Positions 16,890-25,563 of a DNA stretch of 64,000 nt are shown here, piece after piece. The position numbers and the translations under genes were made by a program. Under the pieces are notes generated by a model. The model had not been told where the DNA came from. It searched no databases and saw only the letters and a program-made list of their open reading frames with translations. The stretch covers positions 1-64,000 of the forward strand of contig NZ_LRFC01000006.1 in assembly GCF_001619875.1 (NCBI RefSeq). The letters run 5' to 3'. The DNA is from Fictibacillus phosphorivorans. GTDB lineage: Bacteria > Bacillota > Bacilli > Bacillales > Fictibacillaceae. Within the stretch, counting starts at the first letter, position 1. The number at the start of each line of letters is the position of its first letter.

Positions 16890-17090
16890 ATGATGGCTTT
16901 AACACCTTACGAAATTTATAAAGATGTAGAAAAAAAAATCGGCAAAACGGTTCAAACGATTTGGGGTCCGAGTTTAGTCGTAGGTTTTATTAAAGATTAC
17001 GATTTAGATATGGTTGAACTTCAAGATTACGGTGACGATGACCATCACTATTTCATTAATTTGTGTGAATGGCCAGAAGCTTTAATGTAA
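16890..17090 (+). CDS. Unknown small protein
   Basis: 66 residues (or 65 from ATG 16893, which is better spaced from GGGGAAAG). Reads as a small beta-rich fold. No family recognised. Confidence 0.5.
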   Translation: MMALTPYEIYKDVEKKIGKTVQTIWGPSLVVGFIKDYDLDMVELQDYGDDDHHYFINLCEWPEALM

Positions 17091-17125
17091 CCTTAAAAAT
17101 CAAATAAATTATTGGGGGAATTACT

Positions 17126-17416
17126 TTGTTTAATAGACTTAAAAAGGTTCAAGCAGCAACTCAAGAGTCTGTTGTAGAGGTTACTCTTTATTTAAGATCT
17201 CATAAAGTGACATCTCGAAGAAAGAGAAAGACTGACGCTAAATGGCTTACTGAGGTTCCTGCATTTGCAAATGATTACTTTGTTACAAAGGTAAAGGTTG
17301 ATATAACCAAGTACCGTTGTGAAAAGTTACCGTTTGGTGGGTTTATTGTATATATTCCCCCAGCTGAACATTTGCGTTTGATGAACAAATCAAAATTCAT
17401 AAGAAAAGCTTCTTAA
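17126..17416 (+). CDS. Unknown small basic protein, TTG start
   Basis: 96 residues from a TTG preceded by TTGGGGGAA with suitable spacing; no ATG is available upstream. Basic centre (SRRKRKT). No family recognised. Confidence 0.5.
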   Translation: MFNRLKKVQAATQESVVEVTLYLRSHKVTSRRKRKTDAKWLTEVPAFANDYFVTKVKVDITKYRCEKLPFGGFIVYIPPAEHLRLMNKSKFIRKAS

Positions 17417-17434
17417 TTATTAAGAAGTAAACAA

Positions 17435-17473
17435 AAGAGGTTTAAAGGACATTCGTTCTTTAACCTCTTTTTC
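17435..17473 (+). terminator. Intrinsic terminator
   Basis: AGAGGTTTAAAGGA/TTCTTTAACCTCT with T run. A smaller perfect hairpin CTTCTTAA/TTAAGAAG overlaps the preceding stop. Confidence 0.8.
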
Positions 17474-17502
17474 TATTAAAAACCGATGTGGAGGCATGAA
17501 TA

Positions 17503-19344
17503 ATGACAAGTCAATTTTCTTTATTTGAAATGACTGAAACTAATGATGACTTAGATATTCGTACTGAACAGCAATCCTTAAAAAAGGTTGCTTATGATGT
17601 GGGAGAAAAAGTTGGTGGAGCTCGTAAGGATCTAGCCGCTCTCAGAAAAGCATTTGAGGAAAATCAATCCGCTTCTGTTTTGGAAGAAATTGAATCTTCC
17701 AGTGCGATTTTAGCTGCTGAAATTGTAAACAAAAAAGAACTATTTAGAAGTTTTAACCTTTTGACCGAAAAAGAGAATGGTGTTGAACCGGCTGTCGCAA
17801 GAGCAAAACAGCTTCTTTTTCAGCGGATAGATTCTACACCATCTGTTGATTCAAAAGAAGTGCGATTGTCTTTTATGACAGCAGCACACTATCTTCTTGA
17901 TTCCATTAGTAAGGTTAAAACGATGGATGAACTTTATGCCTATCTTAATAATTTAGCGACTTTATTACGACATGAATTATATAATCTGACGGGACTTGAA
18001 AAATTGTTGGGACAGATCAAATTAGATTTGGATAGTCTACCAAAGGATAGCGATGAATGGCGGCTTGCCTACAAAAGAGGAATCAACGCAAAACGCGATA
18101 TTTTAAATTGTAGAAAAGCACAAGAAATTGGTTTGCGTAGTTTAGGAGATAAATTTATTAACTTCTTTAGAAGTAAATCAAGCTACACAAGTACTTTAAC
18201 CAATGCTTTAAAGGTTGAATCCTGGGATGAGCTATTAATAAAGAAAGAGAAGAAAAAAGGGATTGCTCGTAAACTGGTATGGGAAAGACACCTTCCAGAA
18301 CGTCCGGACCGTACAGGTGGGGCAATTAGTACGGTTGAAAAGCCAGAAGACCTATTAACCTTCTTTCATTTACGTGGAGCCGAATTTGGTCACTACATGG
18401 ATGATTCAAAAGGTATGGAACATCTTCTCAGATCGTCAGAAGCTATGATGGATTTAGCCGAGTTATTAGGGTTAGATTACACATCTATTTCTCTTAACGG
18501 GACACTAGCAATGGCATATGGAGCCCGCGGACGTGGTGGTAGTGCACTTGCACATTATGAACCTCTATCTAAGGTAATTAATATGACCAAAGAAAAAGGA
18601 TCGCTCGGGGTTTTTGCACATGAGTGGTTTCATGGCTTAGATAATCATCTTTATGATTTGTCTCACAACTCTAAAAACGGTAAAAGAGGATACGCATCTG
18701 AACCGGAAACGTTGGGGCAGCATGTTGATTCTTTCTTAAAGTTACTTTTTGAAGAGTTAATTGATTTGATCAAAGAGGGTAACAGTATCAGTTATTTTGA
18801 GAATACAAACAAACCCGGTGAACGTTGGAGAGGTTACGATTTCAAATCAGCTTACCAACGTCATAACGGAAACGTGTTAGAAGCCATGACAGAACGAATA
18901 AACTCCAAAAAAAGACGTATGGAGGAAGATGTAACTTTTGCTCAAACTTATTACGGTTCTCAAAAGGAAGGCGAAAAGATCCGTAACAAGTACTTGAGAA
19001 ATTTAAAAAAATTCGCTTTAGCATTAGCTTGGTATCACGAAGATCAAACAGGAGAAAAAATAGATTATATTCCATACCCTTCTGATAAATCACCCTATTT
19101 CCAAGCTTCTATTAAATTGGATAAAGGTAAAGAAGGAAAGTACTGGAGTAAGGATCTTGAAATGACAGCTCGTGCTTTTGAGTCATTCATTCAAGATAAA
19201 TTAAAGGCAGCGGGAAGGGTAAGCGACTATTTAGTAGCCGGTACTCGCGATAGTTTAGCTTTCCCGATGGATGAGCACCGTTTAGCAATTAACAATAAAT
19301 TCGAGGAAATCTTTAAGTTCATTCGTGAGCTTAAATTGATTTAA
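17503..19344 (+). CDS. LPD1-domain protein with zincin HEWFH motif
   Basis: 613 residues. It starts MTSQFSLFEM, with a clamp-type QFSLF at residues 4-8. The N-terminal half is helical. The region around residues 260-390 resembles the large polyvalent protein-associated domain LPD1 (segment RPDRTGG, then LAMAYGARGRGGS). HEWFH (373-377) is an HExxH zinc-protease signature followed by GLDN. Such domains occur in polyvalent proteins delivered or expressed early by phages and plasmids. Proteolysis of a host target is plausible but the substrate is unknown. Confidence 0.65.
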   Translation: MTSQFSLFEMTETNDDLDIRTEQQSLKKVAYDVGEKVGGARKDLAALRKAFEENQSASVLEEIESSSAILAAEIVNKKELFRSFNLLTEKENGVEPAVARAKQLLFQRIDSTPSVDSKEVRLSFMTAAHYLLDSISKVKTMDELYAYLNNLATLLRHELYNLTGLEKLLGQIKLDLDSLPKDSDEWRLAYKRGINAKRDILNCRKAQEIGLRSLGDKFINFFRSKSSYTSTLTNALKVESWDELLIKKEKKKGIARKLVWERHLPERPDRTGGAISTVEKPEDLLTFFHLRGAEFGHYMDDSKGMEHLLRSSEAMMDLAELLGLDYTSISLNGTLAMAYGARGRGGSALAHYEPLSKVINMTKEKGSLGVFAHEWFHGLDNHLYDLSHNSKNGKRGYASEPETLGQHVDSFLKLLFEELIDLIKEGNSISYFENTNKPGERWRGYDFKSAYQRHNGNVLEAMTERINSKKRRMEEDVTFAQTYYGSQKEGEKIRNKYLRNLKKFALALAWYHEDQTGEKIDYIPYPSDKSPYFQASIKLDKGKEGKYWSKDLEMTARAFESFIQDKLKAAGRVSDYLVAGTRDSLAFPMDEHRLAINNKFEEIFKFIRELKLI

Positions 19345-19359
19345 CCAGGGGGAGTACAA

Positions 19360-19866
19360 GTGAAAGCTCAATCAAACTTTAATACTGAAGCTATTCTTAC
19401 TCATGTGAACAAACATATTCAAGAATGTACGGAAGATTTCTATAATCAATCGGATTTTAAACCGACATTTATATGTTTGGTGGGATCAAGAGTGGCTGGA
19501 ACTAATAAGGAGTATAGTGATTTAGATATTGCGATTCAATATAAAGGTGATGCAAGAGAAGGTGATATCCATCATGCTCTTAATAGCATTCCTTTATCTA
19601 CTGATGAATTTATCTTTGATTTTATGCCTTTTAGCGAGGAAAAAGGAAATTGTATCGAACTCACAAAGCCATATCTAGCCTTGTATGAGTTAGATGAATT
19701 TGATCCTTTAAAAATGAAACGCTTTATCAAAAAGGATGGACTTTTGAAATTCGTTTATAAGGATCTCGTGAGTAAAGACCATTCTGAAGAAGATGCAGCG
19801 AGATTGATATTTAATAGTTATGTACTCGGTGATCCAGTAATGGAAGCGGAGTATAACAAATTATAA
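19360..19866 (+). CDS. Nucleotidyltransferase-like protein
   Basis: 168 residues from a GTG with AGGGGGAG upstream. The segment GSRVAGT, then SDLDIAI (about residues 44-62), is the G[GS]x9-13Dx[DE] signature of the DNA-polymerase-beta-like nucleotidyltransferase fold. A later acidic FDFMP may supply the third carboxylate. Such small enzymes act as antitoxins (MNT), modify small molecules or nucleotidylate proteins; no HEPN partner is adjacent, so the role is open. Confidence 0.7.
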   Translation: MKAQSNFNTEAILTHVNKHIQECTEDFYNQSDFKPTFICLVGSRVAGTNKEYSDLDIAIQYKGDAREGDIHHALNSIPLSTDEFIFDFMPFSEEKGNCIELTKPYLALYELDEFDPLKMKRFIKKDGLLKFVYKDLVSKDHSEEDAARLIFNSYVLGDPVMEAEYNKL

Positions 19867-19875
19867 AAACATTAT

Positions 19876-19904
19876 GGAGACCTTTCTAATCATAGGAGGG
19901 TCTT
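19876..19904 (+). terminator. Intergenic hairpin, weak terminator
   Basis: AGACC-T-TTCT/AGGA-G-GGTCT stem with a short T tail, followed by ATAAAAAGGAGG. Confidence 0.55.
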
Positions 19905-19928
19905 TCCCAATAAAAAGGAGGATATAGT

Positions 19929-20552
19929 ATGTTATCAAAAATCTTTGGCGGTTTAGTATTAGAGTATTCAGGTGAAAAGCCATATCATATTTCAACAAAT
20001 GGTTATCAAGTTACTTTACCAAATGGAAGAACAATCGAATTTGATTGGAACTGTACAGAAGGGAATAGTGTACCAGGTACCAATAGGATTGAACTAGGAT
20101 TGTCTGATTTTGATGGTGAATCTTTAGATAGCCTACAAATTCGTGCCGCTGAACTTGTGGAAAGCATTCAAAGTGGTAAGGTTACAGAAATCAACTTTGA
20201 AGCTGTTAACCAAAAGGATGATTGTATAAATGAGCAGGTGAAGGTTAAGGAGTTTTTCATTGAATTTGAAGACAAACGATTCGATTTAATAAACCTTGAC
20301 CTTATTACTCAGCAGCTTATCAATATCTATTGGTCAGATACAACAAATGAAAAAATGGTCCAACAAACTAGGGAATTTATGAGCCTTAATTGTGTTGTTC
20401 CTGATTCGGTAAAAAATTACGTGGAAGTGATTCTCCCAACTGATTCAAAATTTCCCGCTCTCGCTATTATAGAGCCTTATGGTGAATCGTTAGAGAAGTT
20501 GCAGCCTCAATATTATGCAGCAAAGAGAAGTCTTTTTTATAAAGAGATTTAA
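19929..20552 (+). CDS. Unknown protein, 207 residues
   Basis: ATG after AAGGAGG. The N-terminal 60 residues look beta-rich, the rest mixed. No recognised motif. It precedes the C5-methyltransferase-like gene with a terminator in between. Confidence 0.55.
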   Translation: MLSKIFGGLVLEYSGEKPYHISTNGYQVTLPNGRTIEFDWNCTEGNSVPGTNRIELGLSDFDGESLDSLQIRAAELVESIQSGKVTEINFEAVNQKDDCINEQVKVKEFFIEFEDKRFDLINLDLITQQLINIYWSDTTNEKMVQQTREFMSLNCVVPDSVKNYVEVILPTDSKFPALAIIEPYGESLEKLQPQYYAAKRSLFYKEI

Positions 20553-20566
20553 TCTGAGAACCAACA

Positions 20567-20600
20567 AAGCAAGGCGTTCTAAAAATGAATGCCTTGTTTT
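20567..20600 (+). terminator. Intrinsic terminator
   Basis: GCAAGGCGTTC/GAATGCCTTGT with T run, followed by ATTAAAA and AAGGAGG of the next gene. Confidence 0.8.
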
Positions 20601-20631
20601 TTGTTATTAAAATTCTAAGGAGGATACTAAA

Positions 20632-22038
20632 ATGAATCTAAAATTTAAGAAAGTATATACAGTTTCTAAGAAAGGTAAGCCTGAGAAACCGAGATTGTTT
20701 ATTCAAAATCTTGTATGCGAAGCTGCCGGCTTTGAACCAGGAGGAGAGATCCACATCAAAATTAATGAGGATACGGAAGAAGTCATTCTGCAGAACTTTC
20801 CATTTCAAGCGGATGATTGTACTCATACCGTACATGTTGCATCAAGAAAGAGCAAATTAAGCGGTAAAATGCGTCCGTTAATTGATACAGCTGGAGACAA
20901 ATATTCGTTTTTAGACATTAATCAAAAGATAGAGGTAAATGTTTTTAAAAAGGGTTGGAGAGGTAAGATTGTCATTAAGCCGCTTGAATATCGTCTGTTT
21001 GAGAACAGTACGATTCCAACACCCAAAGACCAGCGTATTCGCTTATTAAGTGTTTGTGCGGGAGCGGGAGTGGCTACGGCTTGCTTAAGTGATACAAACT
21101 ACTTTACACCCGTTCAAGAAATCGAATTAGAAGATGATTCAGCTGAAGTTTTGTTGAAGAACTTCCCTAATTCGATGGTATTCAATGGTGATCTACGCGA
21201 TTGCCAAGATGTTGCTGAAACTGATATGGCGTTTGTTTCCTTGCCATGCAATGAACATTCTACTTTAGGGTTTGGTTCGGGTAACATTATGAATGATTTA
21301 GTGCTTGCTACAGCGAAGATTATACAGTCCTCAAAAGCTAGTGTGCTATTCTTTGAGAATGTCCCGCAGTTCTATAAATCTCATGCGTGGGATTCTTTGA
21401 AAAGTCTTTTAAGTGATGATTATCCTTTTTGGGCTCAAAAAGAAATAGAAGCATGGGACTTCGGGAGTTTGGCAACAAGAAAAAGAACATACGCAGTAGC
21501 ATTCAATAACGAAGAGAGATTCTTTCAATTTCATTTTCCTACACCACCAAAGGGAAGGAGGAAGAAGTTAAAGGATTATCTCGATCAATCACATGTGCAG
21601 CATGAATGGAAAAGCGTTTCTGATTGGATGGAGTCATTCAATAGTCGTGAAGCATGGCGTGACCGCTCTCTGGAGCTCACATTCTTGAGTAAGGATGCAG
21701 AGAAAGCACAATGTATCCCTAAGCGTTATACGTCGAATTGTGCCTCTAATAGCCACGTTTTAAGCGAAGATAAAAAGAGTTGGAGATTCCTATCTATTGA
21801 TGAAATAAAAAGAATACTTGATATTCCTCAGTGGTTTCAATTTAGTGAAAACACGCAGAAGATTCGGAAATACGAAATGCTCGGACAAAGTGTTTCTGGG
21901 CAAGTGATTAAAGCGATTGCTAACCGCATTGCTTACACCTTTATGAAGGTAAAGGATACGTTAGTATCTACTCAATCAAAAGTAACACAAGCATACAATA
22001 TAGCGAGTAGTGGACAAGTAGAGCTACTACTTTCCTAA
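20632..22038 (+). CDS. C5-cytosine methyltransferase-like protein with SymE/AbrB-like N-terminus
   Basis: 468 residues. Residues 1-60 include RLFIQN...AAGFEPGGEI, resembling the swapped-hairpin SymE/AbrB fold. The catalytic half shows motif I CAGAGVAT (142-149), motif IV LPCNEHS with Cys 206, motif VI ENVPQF (from 242) and a motif VIII-like RKRTYAVAF. These are the C5-methyltransferase landmarks, though IV departs from PCQ. The C-terminus ends GQVELLLS, a weak clamp-like motif. A paralog lies at 55129. No endonuclease is beside it, so it is an orphan modifier. Confidence 0.75.
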   Translation: MNLKFKKVYTVSKKGKPEKPRLFIQNLVCEAAGFEPGGEIHIKINEDTEEVILQNFPFQADDCTHTVHVASRKSKLSGKMRPLIDTAGDKYSFLDINQKIEVNVFKKGWRGKIVIKPLEYRLFENSTIPTPKDQRIRLLSVCAGAGVATACLSDTNYFTPVQEIELEDDSAEVLLKNFPNSMVFNGDLRDCQDVAETDMAFVSLPCNEHSTLGFGSGNIMNDLVLATAKIIQSSKASVLFFENVPQFYKSHAWDSLKSLLSDDYPFWAQKEIEAWDFGSLATRKRTYAVAFNNEERFFQFHFPTPPKGRRKKLKDYLDQSHVQHEWKSVSDWMESFNSREAWRDRSLELTFLSKDAEKAQCIPKRYTSNCASNSHVLSEDKKSWRFLSIDEIKRILDIPQWFQFSENTQKIRKYEMLGQSVSGQVIKAIANRIAYTFMKVKDTLVSTQSKVTQAYNIASSGQVELLLS

Positions 22039-22190
22039 TAAGAAAGTGTAAACATGGGATAAATACTACTTTTCAAGATACAGCCCTTTAAAAACAATTA
22101 ATTATGGATAAAATTTTAGATATTGAAGATGTCTAACTGAGGCAATTCAGGTTATTATAAATTTAATTATTACATGAAGTAGGTGTGAAA

Positions 22191-22325
22191 ATGGATTTAT
22201 TGATCGGTTTATTAATATTCGCGGGATTCTTTGCAGTAAATGGTACATTAAGAAAAATAAATAGTAATATTTCAAACCAAACTGAAGAGATAAAAAAATT
22301 ACGAGAAGAACTTTTCAAAAAGTAA
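22191..22325 (+). CDS. 44-residue single-pass membrane protein
   Basis: ATG after GTAGGTGT. One hydrophobic helix (residues 2-18) is followed by a short coiled-coil-like charged tail. Located in the gap between 22039 and 22560, where nothing else is visible apart from a terminator. No family recognised. Confidence 0.55.
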   Translation: MDLLIGLLIFAGFFAVNGTLRKINSNISNQTEEIKKLREELFKK

Positions 22326-22362
22326 CTCACAAACAGCCATTTGTTCAATAAAATTATCAACA

Positions 22363-22413
22363 AGCCAAGAAATTTTCAAGTTATATTGATAGCTTGAAAA
22401 TTTTTGGCTTTTG
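22363..22413 (+). terminator. Strong intrinsic terminator
   Basis: Long stem AGCCAA-G-AAATTTTCAAG/CTTGAAAATTT-TTGGCT, then TTTG. Confidence 0.75.
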
Positions 22414-22560
22414 TAATCAAAGATTTACGTTTTTTTAAGAACAATTCATTTTTAACCGATAGCCGCTTTGTTACTAATTACCTATTTTTTGAAAAAATGT
22501 AAAATTAAAGAGGTTCATGATTAATGATGTAGAAATATATAAAAAAAGGAGGTAATATGT

Positions 22561-23010
22561 ATGAAATTAAAAAAACCTTTATTTGCAATAGTTATGGGTA
22601 TATCACTTTTGAGTTTTGGAACTGGAGCAAGTGCTGCAGAAAACGATGGGTTGGTTGATTCTAGTGTTGCTCAAAGCTATAAACAACTGAAGCCAGGTAC
22701 CATAAGTATTATGGCTGCACCTACAAACACATCTACAACAACTGTATATAATAATTTCGAGGGAGCTTATGCAGTATCAAAATCAACTTCAACTACAACA
22801 GAAGACTATATTTATGCAAAATGTAGAACGTTTAACGGTTCTGGAGAAGTATTAAATACAAAAACTGTAAGTCAGTATGATTCTTCTTATGTAGCTGCTA
22901 AAGCCGTTAATGGTACTTTCTATATTGCAAATGACTGGGCAGTCGGAAATCATACTTATAAACTTAGTGGTTACAATGATGTTGTTCACGAAACTAGAGA
23001 TGATTGGTAA
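22561..23010 (+). CDS. Secreted protein
   Basis: 149 residues with a clear Sec signal peptide: MKLKK, hydrophobic core, cleavage after GASA. The mature protein is Thr/Ser-rich and beta-like, with no recognised domain and one Cys. AAAGGAGG ribosome-binding site. It is followed by a gene for a membrane-anchored protein, so the two may act together at the cell surface. Confidence 0.75.
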   Translation: MKLKKPLFAIVMGISLLSFGTGASAAENDGLVDSSVAQSYKQLKPGTISIMAAPTNTSTTTVYNNFEGAYAVSKSTSTTTEDYIYAKCRTFNGSGEVLNTKTVSQYDSSYVAAKAVNGTFYIANDWAVGNHTYKLSGYNDVVHETRDDW

Positions 23011-23020
23011 AAGAACTATA

Positions 23021-23050
23021 AAAGGTATGCTTAACGCATATCTTTTTTAT
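23021..23050 (+). terminator. Intrinsic terminator
   Basis: AAAGGTATGC/GCATATCTTT stem with T run. Confidence 0.65.
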
Positions 23051-23075
23051 TTATACTTAATAATGGGGAATGATT

Positions 23076-24032
23076 ATGAAAATTAATTGGTATTACATTG
23101 TCGGTACAATATTTATAATTTTAATATTTTCATCTTATTTTTTCTATAAACTTACTTTTAATATAGACAATTCTTCCAATGTAATCGCAACTAATAGTGA
23201 AAATAAAAATAATGTAAGTAGACAAGCTGCTAACACTATTGCATACGGTTTAAAAAATACAAAGGGGGAACATATTGATAATGGAAGTAATATTATTCCA
23301 CACAATAATATTATAAGTGTTAATGTCTCTATAGATCATAATTTAGACGAAAACAGAGAATATGGGTTAATTGTTTTAGAAGACTTCAAACAGGTGCCAT
23401 TTAAAATTGAAAACAAACAAGAGTTCACCAAATATTTCTTTAATATGTCTCCAAATACTTCTAAATATATAAAGGTTACTTTGCCCGTTAATTCAAATGC
23501 ACGTGAAGTAATATTTTTACTTATTAAAAAACCTAATTATAAATTAAAAGAATTGGATATTAATAGAGCCGTAATATTAGAGGAAGTTTTAAGTATGCGT
23601 TACTCAATTAATCAAGCGGCTAAAGATACTGATAATGTTAAGGAAAAGGAACCTGATTCTATAATAACAGATGGTTTAAATGAAAATATGTTTGTTACTA
23701 AACATAAAGAAAAGTTACAGGCTGTTTTTGTAGAAAAAGAAGGGAATGAACTTACATTTTCTGTTGGAAATGATACAGAACTACCAATGAGATACGCAAT
23801 AGTAGCTCTTAGAGATTGGGAACAAAACACAATCATCAAAGATCAAGATGTAATTTATACTACCGTTCCATCGGGAGTAAGGCATATTTTTAATTTTAAC
23901 TTGCCAAATGTGGATAATGATACAAATTTTCAATTAATAGCTCTACCTTTCCCATATGAAGTCAGTAAAGAAAATTATATTAGTCAACAAGCTTTTGGTT
24001 CTTTCCGAATCGTCATCCAAAATAAAGATTAA
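23076..24032 (+). CDS. Membrane-anchored extracytoplasmic protein
   Basis: 318 residues from ATG 23076 (ATG 23070 is too close to GGGGAA). An N-terminal hydrophobic helix (about residues 5-25) acts as uncleaved anchor. The rest is Asn-rich and beta-like, in two related halves: ENREYGLIVLEDF in the first resembles ELPMRYAIVALRDW in the second. No family recognised. It probably faces the wall. Confidence 0.65.
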   Translation: MKINWYYIVGTIFIILIFSSYFFYKLTFNIDNSSNVIATNSENKNNVSRQAANTIAYGLKNTKGEHIDNGSNIIPHNNIISVNVSIDHNLDENREYGLIVLEDFKQVPFKIENKQEFTKYFFNMSPNTSKYIKVTLPVNSNAREVIFLLIKKPNYKLKELDINRAVILEEVLSMRYSINQAAKDTDNVKEKEPDSIITDGLNENMFVTKHKEKLQAVFVEKEGNELTFSVGNDTELPMRYAIVALRDWEQNTIIKDQDVIYTTVPSGVRHIFNFNLPNVDNDTNFQLIALPFPYEVSKENYISQQAFGSFRIVIQNKD

Positions 24033-24138
24033 TTAGGAAAATTGTTAATTAATTTCTCTTTATGATAAAGAAAACTTAGTGTAAAAGTCATCTCGAGTTG
24101 GAAGTACAGACCAAGTTTAAGTAATAATAATAAAATTA

Positions 24139-24184
24139 AAACATAAAGACCCCATCAATAAGGTGGGGTTTTTTATGTTTTTGT
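24139..24184 (+). terminator. Strong intrinsic terminator
   Basis: ACATAAAGACCCCA/TGGGGTTTTTTATGT. The rest of the gap (24033-24402) shows no gene. Confidence 0.85.
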
Positions 24185-24402
24185 TAGAAAGTTAACGTTA
24201 TTTAAAAATCCTATACCTTTTTAACATCCATCAGTATTATTTTTATTAATTGAATTAACAAAGGGGTTAGTAAAGAAGAATTGTGTCCCTGTTTATTGAG
24301 CAAGGCAGGCAGCAAATATCATATTATGGAAAAAATAAAAAACATACCGATATTCTAAATTAAGCAGAAAATTTATGATGAAGGGAGATCAGTAGCTCAT
24401 TA

Positions 24403-24567
24403 ATGAAAAATTTATTTTACTGGTTTAGAAAAGTTAAAGAACTTAATTGGCAAAAGAAAAGGTGCAATAATTGTAATTCTCTATTATTTGAGATAGAAGA
24501 TAAACTTTTTAAAACCAATTCTGTAAGAGTAAAATGTCGGAAGTGTAAACAAATGACTCTGGTATAA
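24403..24567 (+). CDS. Com-like zinc-binding protein, 54 residues
   Basis: The basic N-terminus is followed by RCNNCNSLLFEI, and about 20 residues later KCRKC. This two-knuckle four-Cys layout matches the Com family (Mu Com, a zinc protein that activates translation by melting an mRNA hairpin). No good ribosome-binding site is seen, which lowers certainty. The following gene is 28 nt away. Confidence 0.6.
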   Translation: MKNLFYWFRKVKELNWQKKRCNNCNSLLFEIEDKLFKTNSVRVKCRKCKQMTLV

Positions 24568-24595
24568 GAAATTTTATTAAGGTGAGGGAATATTA

Positions 24596-24907
24596 GTGGA
24601 TAACAAGAAGAAAATGGATCTTATTGGAGAATTAGATATGGTATTTGAAAATTTACACTATGCTAAGCAGAAAACTAATAACCCTCTAATTATTCACCGC
24701 ATTGAAAAGATTAAAACTTCTGTTTCATCCCTAATGAATGATATTGAAAACTTAAATAAACTTGATTTAAAAATCGTGAACCCAAAGTATTTCAATAATC
24801 TAGTATTAAAAGGAAATAATGCACATAAAAAATCGAACTTATTTAACCCACAAGGTGGTTTTAAACCAACTTCTCCTTCTTATCACATTAAGGGTTATGA
24901 GGATTAA
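24596..24907 (+). CDS. Unknown small protein, GTG start
   Basis: 103 residues after AAGGTGAGGG. The first 65 residues look like a helical hairpin, followed by an unstructured tail. No family recognised; it may be coupled to the Com-like gene. Confidence 0.5.
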   Translation: MDNKKKMDLIGELDMVFENLHYAKQKTNNPLIIHRIEKIKTSVSSLMNDIENLNKLDLKIVNPKYFNNLVLKGNNAHKKSNLFNPQGGFKPTSPSYHIKGYED

Positions 24908-24963
24908 ATAATTTAATTAGAAGCATCTCAGAGGTAATATTGCATAAATTTTCTATGTATACT

Positions 24964-24993
24964 TTACAACTGTTGAAAATTGTAAAATATAAT
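24964..24993 (+). promoter_or_regulatory. Promoter of leader B1
   Basis: TTACAA, 18-nt spacer, TATAAT. Confidence 0.5.
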
Positions 24994-25020
24994 GTTTAAA
25001 TAGAATCATAAACTAATACA

Positions 25021-25092
25021 TCCAAAGGGAATGACCCTAGTAATTTAGCCGATACGATCTATTGGTTACTTTTGCTAGGGCTTTTCTTTTTT
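25021..25092 (+). promoter_or_regulatory. Structured leader, family B copy 1, with terminator
   Basis: Begins AAAGGGAATGACCCTAG. The hairpin CCCTAG...CTAGGG has an inner GTAA/TTAC and CCGAT/ATTGG, then a T-rich tail. It lies upstream of the rep region rather than next to a gene with a good start. The only ORF right after it is a 13-codon one (25113-25154). Confidence 0.6.
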
Positions 25093-25107
25093 CCGCCAAA
25101 AGGTGTT

Positions 25108-25175
25108 GTAAAATGCAAAAAGTCTGGATCATTGATCCAGACTCCTGCCGCTGATTAAGCTTATTATATTAGCTC
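25108..25175 (-). ncRNA. Possible minus-strand small RNA near rep
   Basis: A perfect 10-bp inverted repeat AGTCTGGATC/GATCCAGACT (25121-25143) is followed, on the minus strand, by TTTTTGCATTTT, a good minus terminator. About 18 nt separate a minus TTGATT and TATTAT near 25200-25175. No minus-strand gene is present, so a short untranslated RNA of about 60 nt is possible. Alternatively the palindrome is a protein-binding site. Confidence 0.35.
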
Positions 25176-25230
25176 TATAATAGCATTCACTGAATCTATT
25201 AATCAACATGAAAATTCTCTCAAATTTGTT

Positions 25231-25260
25231 TTGTCACTATTTCGTATTTTATGTTAATAT
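25231..25260 (+). promoter_or_regulatory. Promoter of the second rep gene
   Basis: TTGTCA (25231), 18-nt spacer, TAATAT (25255), giving a long leader of about 300 nt before the TTG start. Confidence 0.6.
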
Positions 25261-25267
25261 GAAAATA

Positions 25268-25563
25268 GCTGATTAAGTGATTTGGGCCAATCCCTGTACG
25301 GGGATAAGTGTACCCAAATACTCTTATTCAGTGTACATATTATCTTGTATGCTTTTTTTGTGTTCAAAACACAAAAAAAAACAAAAAAATAAACCCACCG
25401 GGGATCATGAGTTAGTCAAGGTTTGGCGGCCAACGCTAACAAATGATATGGAAGATGGGTTTTGCTTCTTAATTTATGTGTTTATCATAACATATATATA
25501 CAAATTAGTGAAGCCAAAACCTCTATTTCCTGATGTCTTTTTGTGGGGAAAGGGGTATTTATT
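25268..25563 (+). promoter_or_regulatory. Long structured leader of the second rep gene
   Basis: Contains hairpin ATCCC/GGGAT (25290-25306), an A/T inverted repeat TTTTTTTGTGTT/AACACAAAAAAA (25349-25378), and a GC-richer hairpin GTTAG...CTAAC with inner TTGG/CCAA (25411-25440). A 96-codon ORF runs through it (from GTG 25277) but has no ribosome-binding site. The arrangement suggests post-transcriptional control of initiator synthesis. Confidence 0.45.
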
